Assembly: GCA_944739405.2 (NCBI GenBank)
Contig: OX123193.2
Span: forward strand, 25,161,516-25,225,515
Reading direction: 5' to 3'
Source of the DNA: Euclidia mi
Taxonomy: Eukaryota > Arthropoda > Insecta > Lepidoptera > Erebidae
Length of the DNA stretch: 64,000 nucleotides
The notes under the pieces were generated by a model. The model did not search any database. It was not told the DNA's origin and saw only the letters and a program-made list of their open reading frames with translations. The position numbers were made by a program, and so were the translations under genes. Positions 54,470 to 64,000 of this stretch are shown here, in pieces (the first letter of the stretch is position 1; each line of letters opens with the position of its first letter).

Positions 54470-55380
54470 TAAGGGTCGGTACATATCTGACGGGAAATGC
54501 GTCGAGCGTATCATCGGTCGCATTTTCCGTCAAATTAGACCTGCCACATTACGCGTCTAGTCCGTTTCTGCATTCAGCATCAACATATAATAGCGATTGT
54601 GTTGTGTGTCATTGAATTTTGAAATGAAGTTCATCGAAATAATAGCTATTTGAACAAGATCGAAAAAGAAAACGTCGATATTGGGTGCATCATTCCTATG
54701 TGTAGTATCAAACATTTTCGATGAAAAAAAAATACGATAAACGATCTCTGCTAATGTTACACCTAGTCTGAAGGCGTCAGTCAAAATAACGGAACAGTCG
54801 CTGAACGCTCGTCGGTTAGGTGTGAAAGGTTGAATGTTTTATTATATACTAGACGTCGCCAGCAGCCTCGCCGCGTCAATTATAGGTACTTATAAACCTT
54901 CCTCTTGAATCAATCTATCAATTAAAAAAATCACATTAAAATCCGTTGCGTATTTTTTAAGATTTATGCATACATAGGGACAGACAGACAGAAAACAGAC
55001 TTTGTTGTATACTTTGTAGTGATTTGTCGGTTTTGGCGTTACGCGACGTCGGTACATATCTGACGCATTTTACGACAGATATGTACCGACGCTATCTGTC
55101 TATTATAATTCTTCATTTTGCTACGGTAGCGCCTAGATACCTACTCACACTCCATGAAGGTTTAAATATTTATTTTAGTTCTATGATCTATCAAATATTT
55201 TCCATATTTATCCTCAATATAAGTACATAAAATTATAATACATGGCATCAAGTTAATAATAAAAAGAAAACTAGCAAATAGTTATTTATTTACATTGCAC
55301 TGCAGGAGACCCCTGCGGTTTAAACGTTCTTCTATACATTTCGTCGTGATTGCCACAATGAAATGACTAGGCGCTTAAAT
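54470..55380. repeat. CATATCTGACG-type repeats and a dispersed repeat
   Basis: GGTCGGTACATATCTGACGG at about 54474 and inverted CAGATATGTACCGAC at about 55077 match the element at 4470-6020. 54855-55025 matches 7237-7410. No gene is seen. Confidence 0.6.
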
Positions 55381-55389
55381 TTACCTTTT

Positions 55390-55710
55390 TTATTTTCAAA
55401 ATAATTCGGCAACCTTTTGCCGCATCTGGTTCTGCTTTTGGTACGTTTAAGAACATTGCCGATACTTTGCTACGCTCATATGTTCATACCTAGATAGAAA
55501 GTAATATGCTCAGAATAAAAGTACACCCGCCATTCTGATATATCAGCCTGGCGGCTCACTAACTTTTTGAAATAACTCTAGTTTTATAAAAGTACATTGC
55601 CTTTAATTTTACGCACATTCATTACATTGCTTGTACATTGTTTCCGTGTATATAAAACCACTATTCTTTGAGGTACACCCGCCATTCTGATGTACACTTT
55701 TATTCGGTAA
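55390..55710 (-). repeat. Uninterrupted copy of the 48.9-50.4 kb repeat
   Basis: Inverted relative to 48895-50440 and contains CCGTGTATATAAAACCACTA, the pre-insertion form of the hAT-like element's target. GTACACCCGCCATTCTGAT occurs twice. Confidence 0.78.
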
Positions 55711-56193
55711 TATAAAAGTTAGATAAAATCTATATTATATAGCCTATGTCACCCGGGCCATTTTTACGAACCTATTGACACCCCATTTATTAAGTGGCTC
55801 CTCAATCCATACGGACACGTTTAGGCGCTAGGGTGGAAAATACAAACATAGACTGCCAAAAACATTACCCTTCCTTTTGGCTTCACCGTAGTCGGGTAAA
55901 AATTAAAACGTAATTAGGTATTTATATCTACTACACTGATATACACGTTTTAGTTTTATATTCTCTAAATGTTAAGTGTAGGTATTTACGTGTAGGTTGT
56001 GCTTAGGGCATAACAAAAACGTGGGTCGAGCCTGAAAAACCATTCCCCTCTCTCCCTGACAGAACCTGGGTACGCCCATGTATATGAGGAACGAGAACAA
56101 AAGAATAAGAAATCACCTTTATTGGACATAAGAAATCACTTTATTCATATTATTAACCTATTTACACGATAACTACAAACCAAAGTAACTTTT

Positions 56194-56352
56194 CTACGGT
56201 GGGAGAGGCATACTGTCAAGAACTGCCGCTTGTTCAGGGATAAGAGCTTCTTTGGGCTTCTTCCAATGGAACTCCTCCCAGGGCAGTCGCTCCAAGCCGG
56301 TAGCCCAGTGGTGGATCCTACATCTCACGTTTACTTTTTCTCTGTTATTGAT
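56194..56352 (-). CDS. Orphan terminal exon of an unidentified gene
   Basis: The frame follows a good acceptor (ATTTTGCAG at 56353) in phase 0 and encodes 52 residues: INNREKVNVRCRIHHWATG, LERLPWEEFHWKKPKEALI and so on, ending DSMPLPP then TAG at 56194-56196. AATAAA (read TTTATT) lies about 50 bases downstream at 56140-56145. The composition (Trp, His, Arg, Pro) looks like real, folded protein rather than a transposon. Upstream exons should lie to the right, but none was recognised before the window ends. I do not recognise the family. Confidence 0.62.
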   Translation of the reverse strand: MNNREKVNVRCRIHHWATGLERLPWEEFHWKKPKEALIPEQAAVLDSMPLPP

Positions 56353-56605
56353 CTGCAAAATATGTGAGCGTGTCAATATTACGTACTTATGTAGAATAAT
56401 AAAAAAATATATAGGCCGTGGACCTGTGGAGACGTTTTGTCCGAGGGATAAAAATCTCCGTACTCAAAACAACGTTTTGTACGCCATATTTCTTGCCTGC
56501 GTTTTCACCAGAGATGTGCGGTGTAAGAATGTGTACGAAAATGTGAATCAATGAGAGCGGTTCCACCAGTTTTGCTAGACCTATTAGAGGTGCGAGGATG
56601 CTTAG

Positions 56606-56792
56606 CAAGGGCGTCGCCAGCCGATTGTCTAGAGGGGGAGGCAAGTACGCCAGCCTATGGCCTGGGGGGGGGGGGGGGCAAGATGATATGGAAAATGAGA
56701 AATGTATTGAGAAAATTATAAATTGTAGGGTTTTTTGAATCTCTAGGGAGGGGGCAGCTGCCTCCCTCTAGCCCCCCTTGGCGACGCCCATG
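56606..56792. mobile_element. 187-bp hAT-type element
   Basis: The ends CAAGGGCGTCGCC and GGCGACGCCCATG are inverted and flanked by the 8-bp duplication ATGCTTAG (56598-56605, 56793-56800). A G-run lies at about 56664-56680. Confidence 0.8.
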
Positions 56793-56942
56793 ATGCTTAG
56801 CGAGCTCTTAATTCGGGGCAAGTGGCACAACACACATCTACTGTTTATAAACACCAGCAAGTTTCTGTCTGAGTTAAACGTCTTTGCACACATCACTTGA
56901 TAGTTGCTTGTATAGGTATTAGGCAAAAGAAACTCATCCGTA

Positions 56943-57273
56943 AGCACGCTCTACACTACTCGCGAAGTTACTTCGACGAAGTACTCGTCGAAGTTGACCG
57001 AAGTCCGAACTATGTGACTACACACTCGTGCAACCTCGCGAGAAGCTCAGTCGCCCGGCCACAGAACACTATATTCTCACGAGAAGAACGGTTCCTTGTT
57101 GACGACACATTCGAACTTCGCAACTTCGGGCCCTTTGACTCGGGCGCAAAAACCGACAACGACCCGAAGTCGCCCGAGGCGAGGTAAAGTTAGACGAGGT
57201 AAGCCGAAGTGCCTCTCTACACTATCGTATTCGTTCAACTTCGATCAACTTCGCGAATAGTGTAGAGCGTGCT
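56943..57273. mobile_element. Short inverted-repeat element
   Basis: The ends AGCACGCTCTACACTA and TAGTGTAGAGCGTGCT are perfect inverted repeats; CGCGAAGTT and AACTTCGCG follow inside. The body is rich in TTCGACGAAG motifs. A 96-residue plus-strand frame across it has no motif and is probably accidental. Confidence 0.7.
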
Positions 57274-57673
57274 ATAGAACGTACACTAAGCGAGGCTAGG
57301 TAAATGTAGAGATTCTATTGTTCCTTATCTAACACATACCTCGCTACGCATTCTTGCACATTCCTTAAGGAAACTCAGCCTAGGCTGTGGCCGAGCCGTT
57401 AGTCGTTGTGTGCCTTATTCGACGCAGTTGTAAGCGTTCTATTACCCTTTGTCTGGGCAGACCGGCAGAGAGTATATTATCTCCAGAGTATAAATCCAAT
57501 TAGTCAAAAATATATTGATGACGAGTAGTCAGTGGAAACAGTATAAGCAAAGCCGAGCGGCGCTGTGCGGACTTTCAAATAAAATATGTAAACAAGCGGG
57601 TGCGGGCTGGATAGAACGGATTCGAACGAACTATGATGTCTACCCTCGACACCTCAGTCCGCTCGACTCCATT

Positions 57674-57960
57674 CTACATATTCTACTAATATTATAAATG
57701 TGAAAGTTTATGAAGATGTATGTACTTGTACTTATAGATGGTTGGATGGATGGCTGGATGGATGTTTGTTACTCTTTCACGCAAAAACTACTGAACGGAT
57801 TTGGATGAAACTTTACAGTAATATAGTTTATACATCAGAATAACACATAGGCTACAATTTATAAAGATTTTGTATAATGTTGCCATAATAAAGGAAAAGT
57901 ATCAACTAAGTCGGCAAAAATCCTGTATTATCTTTGTTTGCTTGCGTCAAATTTAGTAAT
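57674..57960 (+). mobile_element. Helitron-type 5' end
   Basis: TCTACTAATATTATAAATGTG followed by TTACTCTTTCACGCAAAAAC and ACTGAACGGATTTGGATGAA is the 5' sequence of a very common moth and butterfly repeat that I associate with Helitrons (starting TC after an A). Its matching CTAG end was not found. Confidence 0.55.
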
Positions 57961-58284
57961 TGGAATTTTACCCCCTTCCTGATGACAGATTGATTTGATA
58001 CTTGGTATACACTCTTAATCTTGATGACATTATAAGATAATATTTAAATTACCTATTGTAAATTCAAGATGGCCGATACATAATCACATATTACTTCTTA
58101 ATTAAAGGACAGGTGAGAAGTACCCTGAACAGAAGAGCATGCATGAGGAATCTGATGGGAGTGAATGAAGCAAGAGAGATATGTCAGGATCGTTGCAAAT
58201 GGCGTTCCGTAGTCTCTGCCTACCTCTCCGGGAAACAGGCGTGAGTCTATGTATGTATGTATGTACATATTACTTCATAACAAC

Positions 58285-60650
58285 CTCAATATGGATAGGT
58301 ATCAAATGAAAGGGTTTGATTGGTAGAATGGAGCTCACTATAAAAAATTCAAGATGGTCGCCGCCACAAAATGGCGGATTACCTATTTTCCACAAATACC
58401 TCAATATGGGTATCAAATGAAAGGGCTTGATTCGTAGAATAGAGCTCACTATGAAAAATCCAAGATGACTGTCGCCGCAAAATGGCGGCTTTCATATTTT
58501 CCACAAATATCTCAATATGGGTATCAAATGAAAGGGCTTGATTGGTAGAATAGAGCTTACTATGAAAAATCTAAGATGGCTGTCGCCGCAAAATGGCGGA
58601 TTTCATATTTTCCACAAATAACTCAATATGGGTATCGAATGAAAGGGCTTCATTGGTAGAATAGGGCTCACTATGAAAAATCCAAGATAGCCGCCGCCAC
58701 AAAACCCCTCCTCCCGCGATCTTGACGAGATCGTCGGTCCACCTTGCGGGGGGCCTAGCTCTACTGCGTCGTCCGGTACGTGGCCGCCACTCCAGAACCT
58801 TTCTGCCCCAACGGCCATCGGTTCTTCGAGCTACGTGCCCTGCCCACTGCCACTTCAGCTTGGCTATCCGGAGAGCCATGTCGGCGACTTTGGTTCTACT
58901 GCGGATCTCCTCATTTCTGACTCGATCTCGCAGGGAAACTCCAAGCATAGTTCTCTCCATCGCCCTCTGAGTGACCTTGAGCCTTCTGATAAGGCCCATA
59001 GTGAGCGACCACGTCTTTGATCCGTAAGTCATCACTGGCAACACACACTGGTCAAAGACTTTCGTCTTGAGACACTGCGGGATATCGGACGAGAAGATAT
59101 GTCGTAACTTCCCGAACGCTGCCCAACCGAGTTGGATTCGACGATTGACCTCCTTCTCGAAGTTGGACCTACCTAATTGGACTACTTGTCCTTGTCCCAG
59201 GTAGATATACTTGTCGACAACTTTGAGCGTAGAGTTCCCAACCTGATTAGGAGCAGGTACAACATGGACGTTCGACATGATTTTCGTCTTGTTCATCTTA
59301 AGACCTACTTGTTGGGAGACTCTACAGAGGCCATCGAGCATTGTGCCTAGGTCTTCCATGGTCTCAGCCATGACTGCGATATTGTCTGCGAATCGAAGGT
59401 GAGTGATGTACTCGCCGTTGATGTTGATGCCGAGTCCATTCCAGTCCAAAAGCTTGAAAACATCCTCCAGCGCAGTGGTAAACAGTTTCGGGGATATGAC
59501 ATCCCCCTGTCTCACCCCTCGCTGGAGTTGAATAGGTTTCGAACTCTGGTCCTGGAGGCGGACTGACATAGTGGCGTTTTCATACAAATACTTCAGCACT
59601 TCGATATATCGGTAGTCAATCCGGCACCGTTGGAGAGACTGTAGCACCGCCCAGGTTTCGATCGAATCGAAGGCTTTCTCATAATCCACAAACGCCAAGC
59701 TTAGGGGCTGGTTATACTCCTCGGACTTCTGTATAACCTGCCGCAGCGTATGTATGTGGTCTATGGTACTGTAGCCTTTACGGAAACCGGCTTGTTCGGG
59801 AGGCTGGAAGTCGTCTAGCTTGCTCTCGAGACGATTCGTGATGACCCTCGAAAACAGCTTGTAGACGTGGCTCAGAAGTGTGATGGGTCTGTAGTTCTTT
59901 AAGAGAGTTTTATCCCCTTTCTTAAAGAAAAGCACCACCACACCTCTGTGCCACGCCTGTGGCCTTTTACCCTCGAGAATGACGGAATTGAAGAGCTTCC
60001 GAATGGCGGATTACATATTTTCCACAAATACTTCAATATGGGTACCAAATGAAAGGGCTTGATTGGTAGAATAGAGCTTACTATGAAAAATCCAAGATGG
60101 CCGCCGCCACAAAATGGCGGATTACTTATTTTCCACAAATACCTCAATATGGGTATCAAATGAAAGGGCTTGATTCGTAGAATAGAGCTCACTATGAAAA
60201 ATCCAAGATGGCTGTCGCCGCAAAATGGCGGATTTCATATTTTCTACAAATAACTCAATATGGGTATCGAATGAAAGGGCTTGATTGGTAGAATAGGGCT
60301 CACTATGAAAAATCCAAGATAGCCGCCACCACAAAATGGCGGATTACTTATTTTCCACAAATACCTCAATATGGGTATCAAATGAAATGACTTGATTCGT
60401 AGAATAGAGCTCACTATGAAAAATCCAAGATGGCTGTCGCCGCAAAATGGTGGATTACATATTTTCCACAAATAACTCAATATGGGTATCGAATGAAAGG
60501 GCTTAATTGGTAGAATAGGGCTCACTATGAAAAATCCAAGATGGCCGCCGCCACAAAATGGCAGATTACCTATTTTCCACAAATACCTCAATATGGGTAT
60601 CGAATAATAGGGCTTGATTGGTAGAAAAGGGGTCACTATGAAAATAGAAT
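58285..60650 (-). repeat. 111-bp satellite array, interrupted
   Basis: The unit contains CCTCAATATGGGTATCAAAT, GAAAGGGCTTGATTGGTAGA and CCAAGATGGCCGCCGCCACA. Landmarks are exactly 111 bases apart at 58401, 58512, 58623 and again at 60033, 60144, 60255, 60366, 60477, 60588. The unit equals 37 codons and is open on the minus strand (for example WIFHSEPYSTNQALSFDTHI). A reverse transcriptase fragment sits between the two halves. Confidence 0.9.
58705..60001 (-). pseudogene. RTE reverse transcriptase fragment inside the satellite
   Basis: An open minus-strand frame with NYRPITLLSHVYKL, QAGFRKGYSTIDHI, LAFVDYEKAFDSIETW, RGVRQGDVISPKLF and LRFADNIAV, then the C-terminal WQWAGHVARRTD and RPPARWTDDLVKIAG. 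Both ends of the LINE are missing: no endonuclease, and the last ~25 codons and tail are absent. The catalytic FADD is changed to FADN. The frame runs on into the satellite. The satellite unit is cut cleanly between CACAAAA and AATGGCGG. Confidence 0.85.
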
Positions 60651-60659
60651 GAGAAGTAT

Positions 60660-61326
60660 TCTACTAACAACAAAACTAAAAACTTGAAAATAAAAATAAC
60701 TAAAAAAGAAATTGTTGTGGGCGTAGCCAGAGTAAACATTATGATAGAAATTTCACTTGCCCAACGATTTTATATTTGTCTGATCAATACCCCTTTTGAT
60801 TGATGAGAAGATTGGTGCGATCTGGTAGCTAGGACTTACCGAATAACTTTTTAGCTTTTAGTACATAACCTAACTATATCATTTTTATTGTAATAAAACT
60901 ACGAGTTGGCGCGCTTAAAGCGCAGGCAAATTAGACTGAATATGAATGATCGGAACGCAGTTAGCTGCGTCCTAATCAGCCAAATTCATGGATTCCATTC
61001 CAGCTTTGATCTGCTTAACCCAGTTCTTAACCGCTTGAATTGAAACACTTGCCACTTTTCACTGCTTTTTTCTGTTGTACTCCGCCGAGCTTCGTGACAA
61101 TGAAAATGCACCCTTTGGGCTATTCTCGGAGATTTTTTTATATTTTACGGTTTCACCGCTATATGATAAGTTTCCATTCAATTAAATTGTCAGGTAATTC
61201 ATACAAAATACGTTCTAATTTTGAATTTATCAGGTTTCAGGTAGGTAAGGTCTATAAAGAAGTAGTGAAACTGATTGTATACATATAGTAACACCTAAGA
61301 ATATGGAATATAACACACACACTTTC
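60660..61326. other. Intergenic stretch, nothing recognised
   Basis: AT-rich with a small GGCGCGCTTAAAGCGC hairpin-like motif at about 60907. No supported gene. Confidence 0.4.
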
Positions 61327-61342
61327 ACAAGGTAGTATGAGT

Positions 61343-63856
61343 CATCATCATTGTCTTGCCCTGGTCCCAATTTATTTGGGGTCGGCGCAGTATGTCCTTC
61401 GCTTCCATACTTCTCTGTCACCAGTCATCCAATCGCTTACCCCTTTCTCTTTCATATCCATCCTCACACAGTCCATCCATCTCTTCCTTGGCCGTCCTCT
61501 CCCTTTTCGTCCTTCTACATGCATATCCATCACTTTTTAACCTACATACATCTCATCTCTCCGCATAACATGTCCATACCAGGCCAATCGACTCCCTTTC
61601 ACCTTTTCAGCTATGGGCGCCACTTTCATACTACCTCTAACGAAATCATTCCTAATTCTGTCCATTCTTGTCACTCCACACATCCATCGTAACATTCTCA
61701 TCTCTGCCACATGCAATCGTTTCTCATCCATCTTCTTTATAGCCCAACACTCAGCTCCATACAGTACGACAGGCCTTATAACCGATTTATACGTACGGCC
61801 CTTTAATTTCACAGGCATTTTGTGGTCGCATATTGTGCCTGAGACCTGTCGCCATTTCATCCATCCTGCGTTGATTGTTGCCTAACATCCCGATCAATTT
61901 CGCCGTCATCTTGCAGGAGTGAACCTAGGTAGCGGAAATCGAAGCATACTGGTAGAGGTGTACCGCCGAGTGTAACCGGTATAGGACTGGAGAGACCGCC
62001 AAAGTCACAGAACATATACTCCGTTTTGGTTCTGCTTATTCTCAAGCCTACATTCTCCAGTCTCTGCCGCCACTCCTCCAGCTTGCTCTGCACCTTCTGT
62101 CCACTCTCTGCTACCAGAACGATGTCGTCGGCAAACAACATGCACCAGGGTGCCTCTTCCTGTATGTCCGATGATATAGCATCCATTATTAACAGGAAGA
62201 GGTAGGGGCTAAGGGCCGACCCTTGGTGCAAGCCTACGGCCACATCGAATCTGGCTGTGATACCAGCTGCGGATCGGACCTGCGTTCGGCATTCAGCGTA
62301 CATGGCTTGAATCAACGTCAGGTATTTCCCAGGCACTCCTTTCTTCTTCAGGGCCCACCACAAGACTTCACGGGGCACTCGATCATATGCCTTTTCAAGG
62401 TCGACGAACACCATGTGCAAGTTTTTATGTGCCTCCCTGTATTTTTCGCATATTTGGCGAAGAGCGAAAATGGCATCCACCGTACCTCGACCAGGCATAA
62501 AACCGAATTGGTTTCGTGAAATCTCACTCTCGTCACGCAGGCGTCGCTCAATTACTCTCTCCCATACTTTCATAGTATGTGGCATTAACTTTATTCCCCG
62601 ATAATTGTTGCACTCTTGGATATCACCCTTATTTTTAAAAATGGGCACCAGGTAACTGTTGCACCATTCCTCGGGTATGGTCTCCTCGTGCAACAGCTTA
62701 TTGAAGAATAAAGTCAGCCACGCCCATCCATCATCTCCTAATGCTTTCCATGCTTCTACTGGTATTCCATCTGGTCCTAACGATTTTCCATTCTTCATTC
62801 CACTAACAGCCTTTTTTACCTCGTCCTTATTTATTTCCTTCACTCACCCAATATTCATCACCTCATTCTCAAGTTTTCCGCTCCAATCGTTCTCCTCATT
62901 CATTAACTTTTTAAAGTATGTCCTCCATCGTTCTTTTATTCTATCTTCGTCCATAAGAATCGCTCCTGTTTCGTCTTTCATGCACTTAATATGGGATACA
63001 TCCTTCGCCTTTCTCTCTCTAGCTTTAGCCATGCTGTATAAGTATTTATGACCCTCGGGTTTTTCAAGTAACCCGTACAACTTGTCTAGGGCATTGGATC
63101 TAGCAATGGCTACGGCCTTTTTGGCTCTCTTTTTACATTCGTCATATTCCTTCTTCTTACTTTCTTCTAAAGATTCATTTCCTCCTTTCGTCAGCTGCCA
63201 TTCTTTAAACCTTGCTTTCTTTTCCTTAAGTGCATTCTGTACCTCTTTTGTCCACCACCACGTGTCCTTATCTTTCATACGCTTCCCTTTCGACTCTCCT
63301 AAAACATCCTTTGCTACACCCTTAATACATTCACTCATCTCTTCCCAACACTCATTGACACTAATATCATTCATATCGCCCATTCCTAACATTTTACCTA
63401 CCACTCTATCTCTGAATTTTTCTACACATTCATTCTTCTCCAACATATGCCATCTTATTTTTGGAGTCAGTTGCTGCTTGGTTCTTTTAAAGCTTATTTG
63501 AATCTTTAGTTCGACCATCAGGAGCCTGTGCTGCGAGACTAAATCTTCTCCTGGTACCACTTTACAGTTTTTGACCCAGTTGAGTCGATTACGTCTTATT
63601 AAGAAATAATCGATCTGGGTCATATGGTGGCCGCTGTTATACGTGATCAGATGTTGCTCTTTTTTTTTTTCGAACCAAGTATTTGCAACTGCTAGGTCAA
63701 AAGCGGCAGCAGCTTGGAGAATTGCTTCTCCCTCACAATTTCGGCTGCCGAGTCCCCAACCTCCATGTACTCTTTCATACTCTTCATTTGTTCGTCCCAC
63801 ATGTCCATTAAAAATCACCTCCCACAATAATTTCTTCTTAACCTGGCACTCATACT
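61343..63856 (-). mobile_element. 5'-truncated RTE LINE with 16-bp target duplication
   Basis: Flanked by a perfect 16-bp duplication ACAAGGTAGTATGAGT (61327-61342, 63857-63872). The 5' end is truncated inside the endonuclease. Next to it, the element's first ~19 bases are an inverted copy of the flanking target, giving a palindrome CCTGGCACTCATACTAC AAG ... at 63843-63879. The 3' end is (ATGATG)-rich, as in RTE elements. Confidence 0.85.
61537..63827 (-). pseudogene. RTE polyprotein (endonuclease end plus reverse transcriptase), broken
   Basis: Frame 1 (63827-62844) holds the end of the AP endonuclease (TYNSGHHMTQIDYFLIRR, VVPGEDLVSQHRLLMVEL) and a linker. A stop at 62844-62846 separates it from the reverse transcriptase frame (62843-61857), which has NGKSLGPDGIPVEAWK, YRGIKLMPHTMKVWERV, FGFMPGRGTVDAIF, VFVDLEKAYDRVPREV, LHQGSALSPYLFLLIM and the intact active site CMLFADDIVLV. 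A frameshift near 61860 leads to the C-terminal part (KLKGRTYKSVIRPVVLYGAE, SRLAWYGHVMRRDE). The element is inactive, with one stop, one frameshift and 5' truncation. Confidence 0.9.
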
Positions 63857-63952
63857 ACAAGGTAGTATGAGTGCCAGGTTTAAAACGTTGTTTTGAACAT
63901 GATAATTTTCATCCCTTGCGCACAAAAGATACTTGTCTGTGTAGGCCTTAAA

Positions 63953-64000
63953 TTAGATTACAAATAATACCTAGTCCTTTGTGACTATTATTTGTAATCT
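63953..64000. repeat. Inverted repeat at the window end
   Basis: AGATTACAAATAATA and TATTATTTGTAATCT pair across a 17-base loop. It may be the start of a longer foldback that continues past the window. Confidence 0.65.

Larger units (their letters stand above)
56495..57380. mobile_element. Harbinger-like element with two nested short elements
   Basis: The ends CCTGCGTTTTCACCAGAGAT and a diverged complement GGAAACTCAGCC resemble the element at 44128-44533. Nested inside are a hAT-type element (56606-56792) and an inverted-repeat unit (56943-57273). The TTA duplication is not clear here. Confidence 0.55.

Noticed and set aside
56664..56680. Long G run as a regulatory G-quadruplex
   Set aside because: It is a single homopolymer inside a short hAT-type element and its length may be a sequencing error.
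60244..60636. 130-residue repeat protein on the minus strand
   Set aside because: The frame is open only because the satellite unit is 111 bases; no start context, splice site or domain supports a gene.

Overview
The window looks like nuclear DNA of a moth or butterfly. The evidence is AT-rich sequence with short GT-AG (and two GC-AG) introns, an arthropod-type Hippo pathway gene, and many repeats that I recognise as typical of Lepidoptera: RTE tails ending in (GATGAT)n, short retroelements ending in (TATG)n, Helitron-type ends and piggyBac-like TTAA elements. No search was run, so all family names rest on motifs read by eye.

Host genes are few. DPH5 (diphthine methyl ester synthase) starts at 3187 on the minus strand and runs off the left edge; two exons are visible. 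salvador (sav), the WW/SARAH scaffold of the Hippo kinase cassette, is complete in ten coding exons from 6438 to 14396 on the plus strand. A two-exon gene for a 122-residue single-pass membrane protein resembling SMIM26 (14671-16172, minus) meets sav tail to tail. A long acidic, Glu/Gln/Asn-rich protein of unknown function is encoded at 45467-47918 (plus, first exon not found). An orphan terminal exon lies at 56194-56352 (minus), and a GC-rich stretch followed by a splice donor (51650-52140) may be a promoter and first exon of another gene.

The rest is mostly transposable elements, many nested. From left to right: two copies of a Tc1/mariner-type element (452-1614 and 31703-32976); foldback elements inside sav intron 7 (9677-13372); an intact Transib (RAG1-family) transposon at 16640-19507 inside a larger inverted-repeat element (16518-20901) that also holds a piggyBac-like element; a P-element-like relic with a THAP exon (22847-24327); a copia/gypsy stack interrupted by a mariner (24715-30905); a head-to-head inverted duplication of the Transib host element (34570-39730); further piggyBac-, hAT- and Harbinger-type short elements (40362-44533, 48951-50118, 56495-57380); and, at the right, a 111-bp satellite that encloses a reverse transcriptase fragment (58285-60650) and a 5'-truncated RTE LINE (61343-63856).

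Because several elements are present in related copies with and without an insertion, the window contains its own empty-site controls. These fix exact boundaries for the Transib element, the hAT-like element and a (TATG)n retroelement. The most interesting object is the Transib element: an uninterrupted RAG1-like transposase, perfect 37-bp terminal repeats that resemble V(D)J recombination signals, and a perfect 5-bp target duplication.
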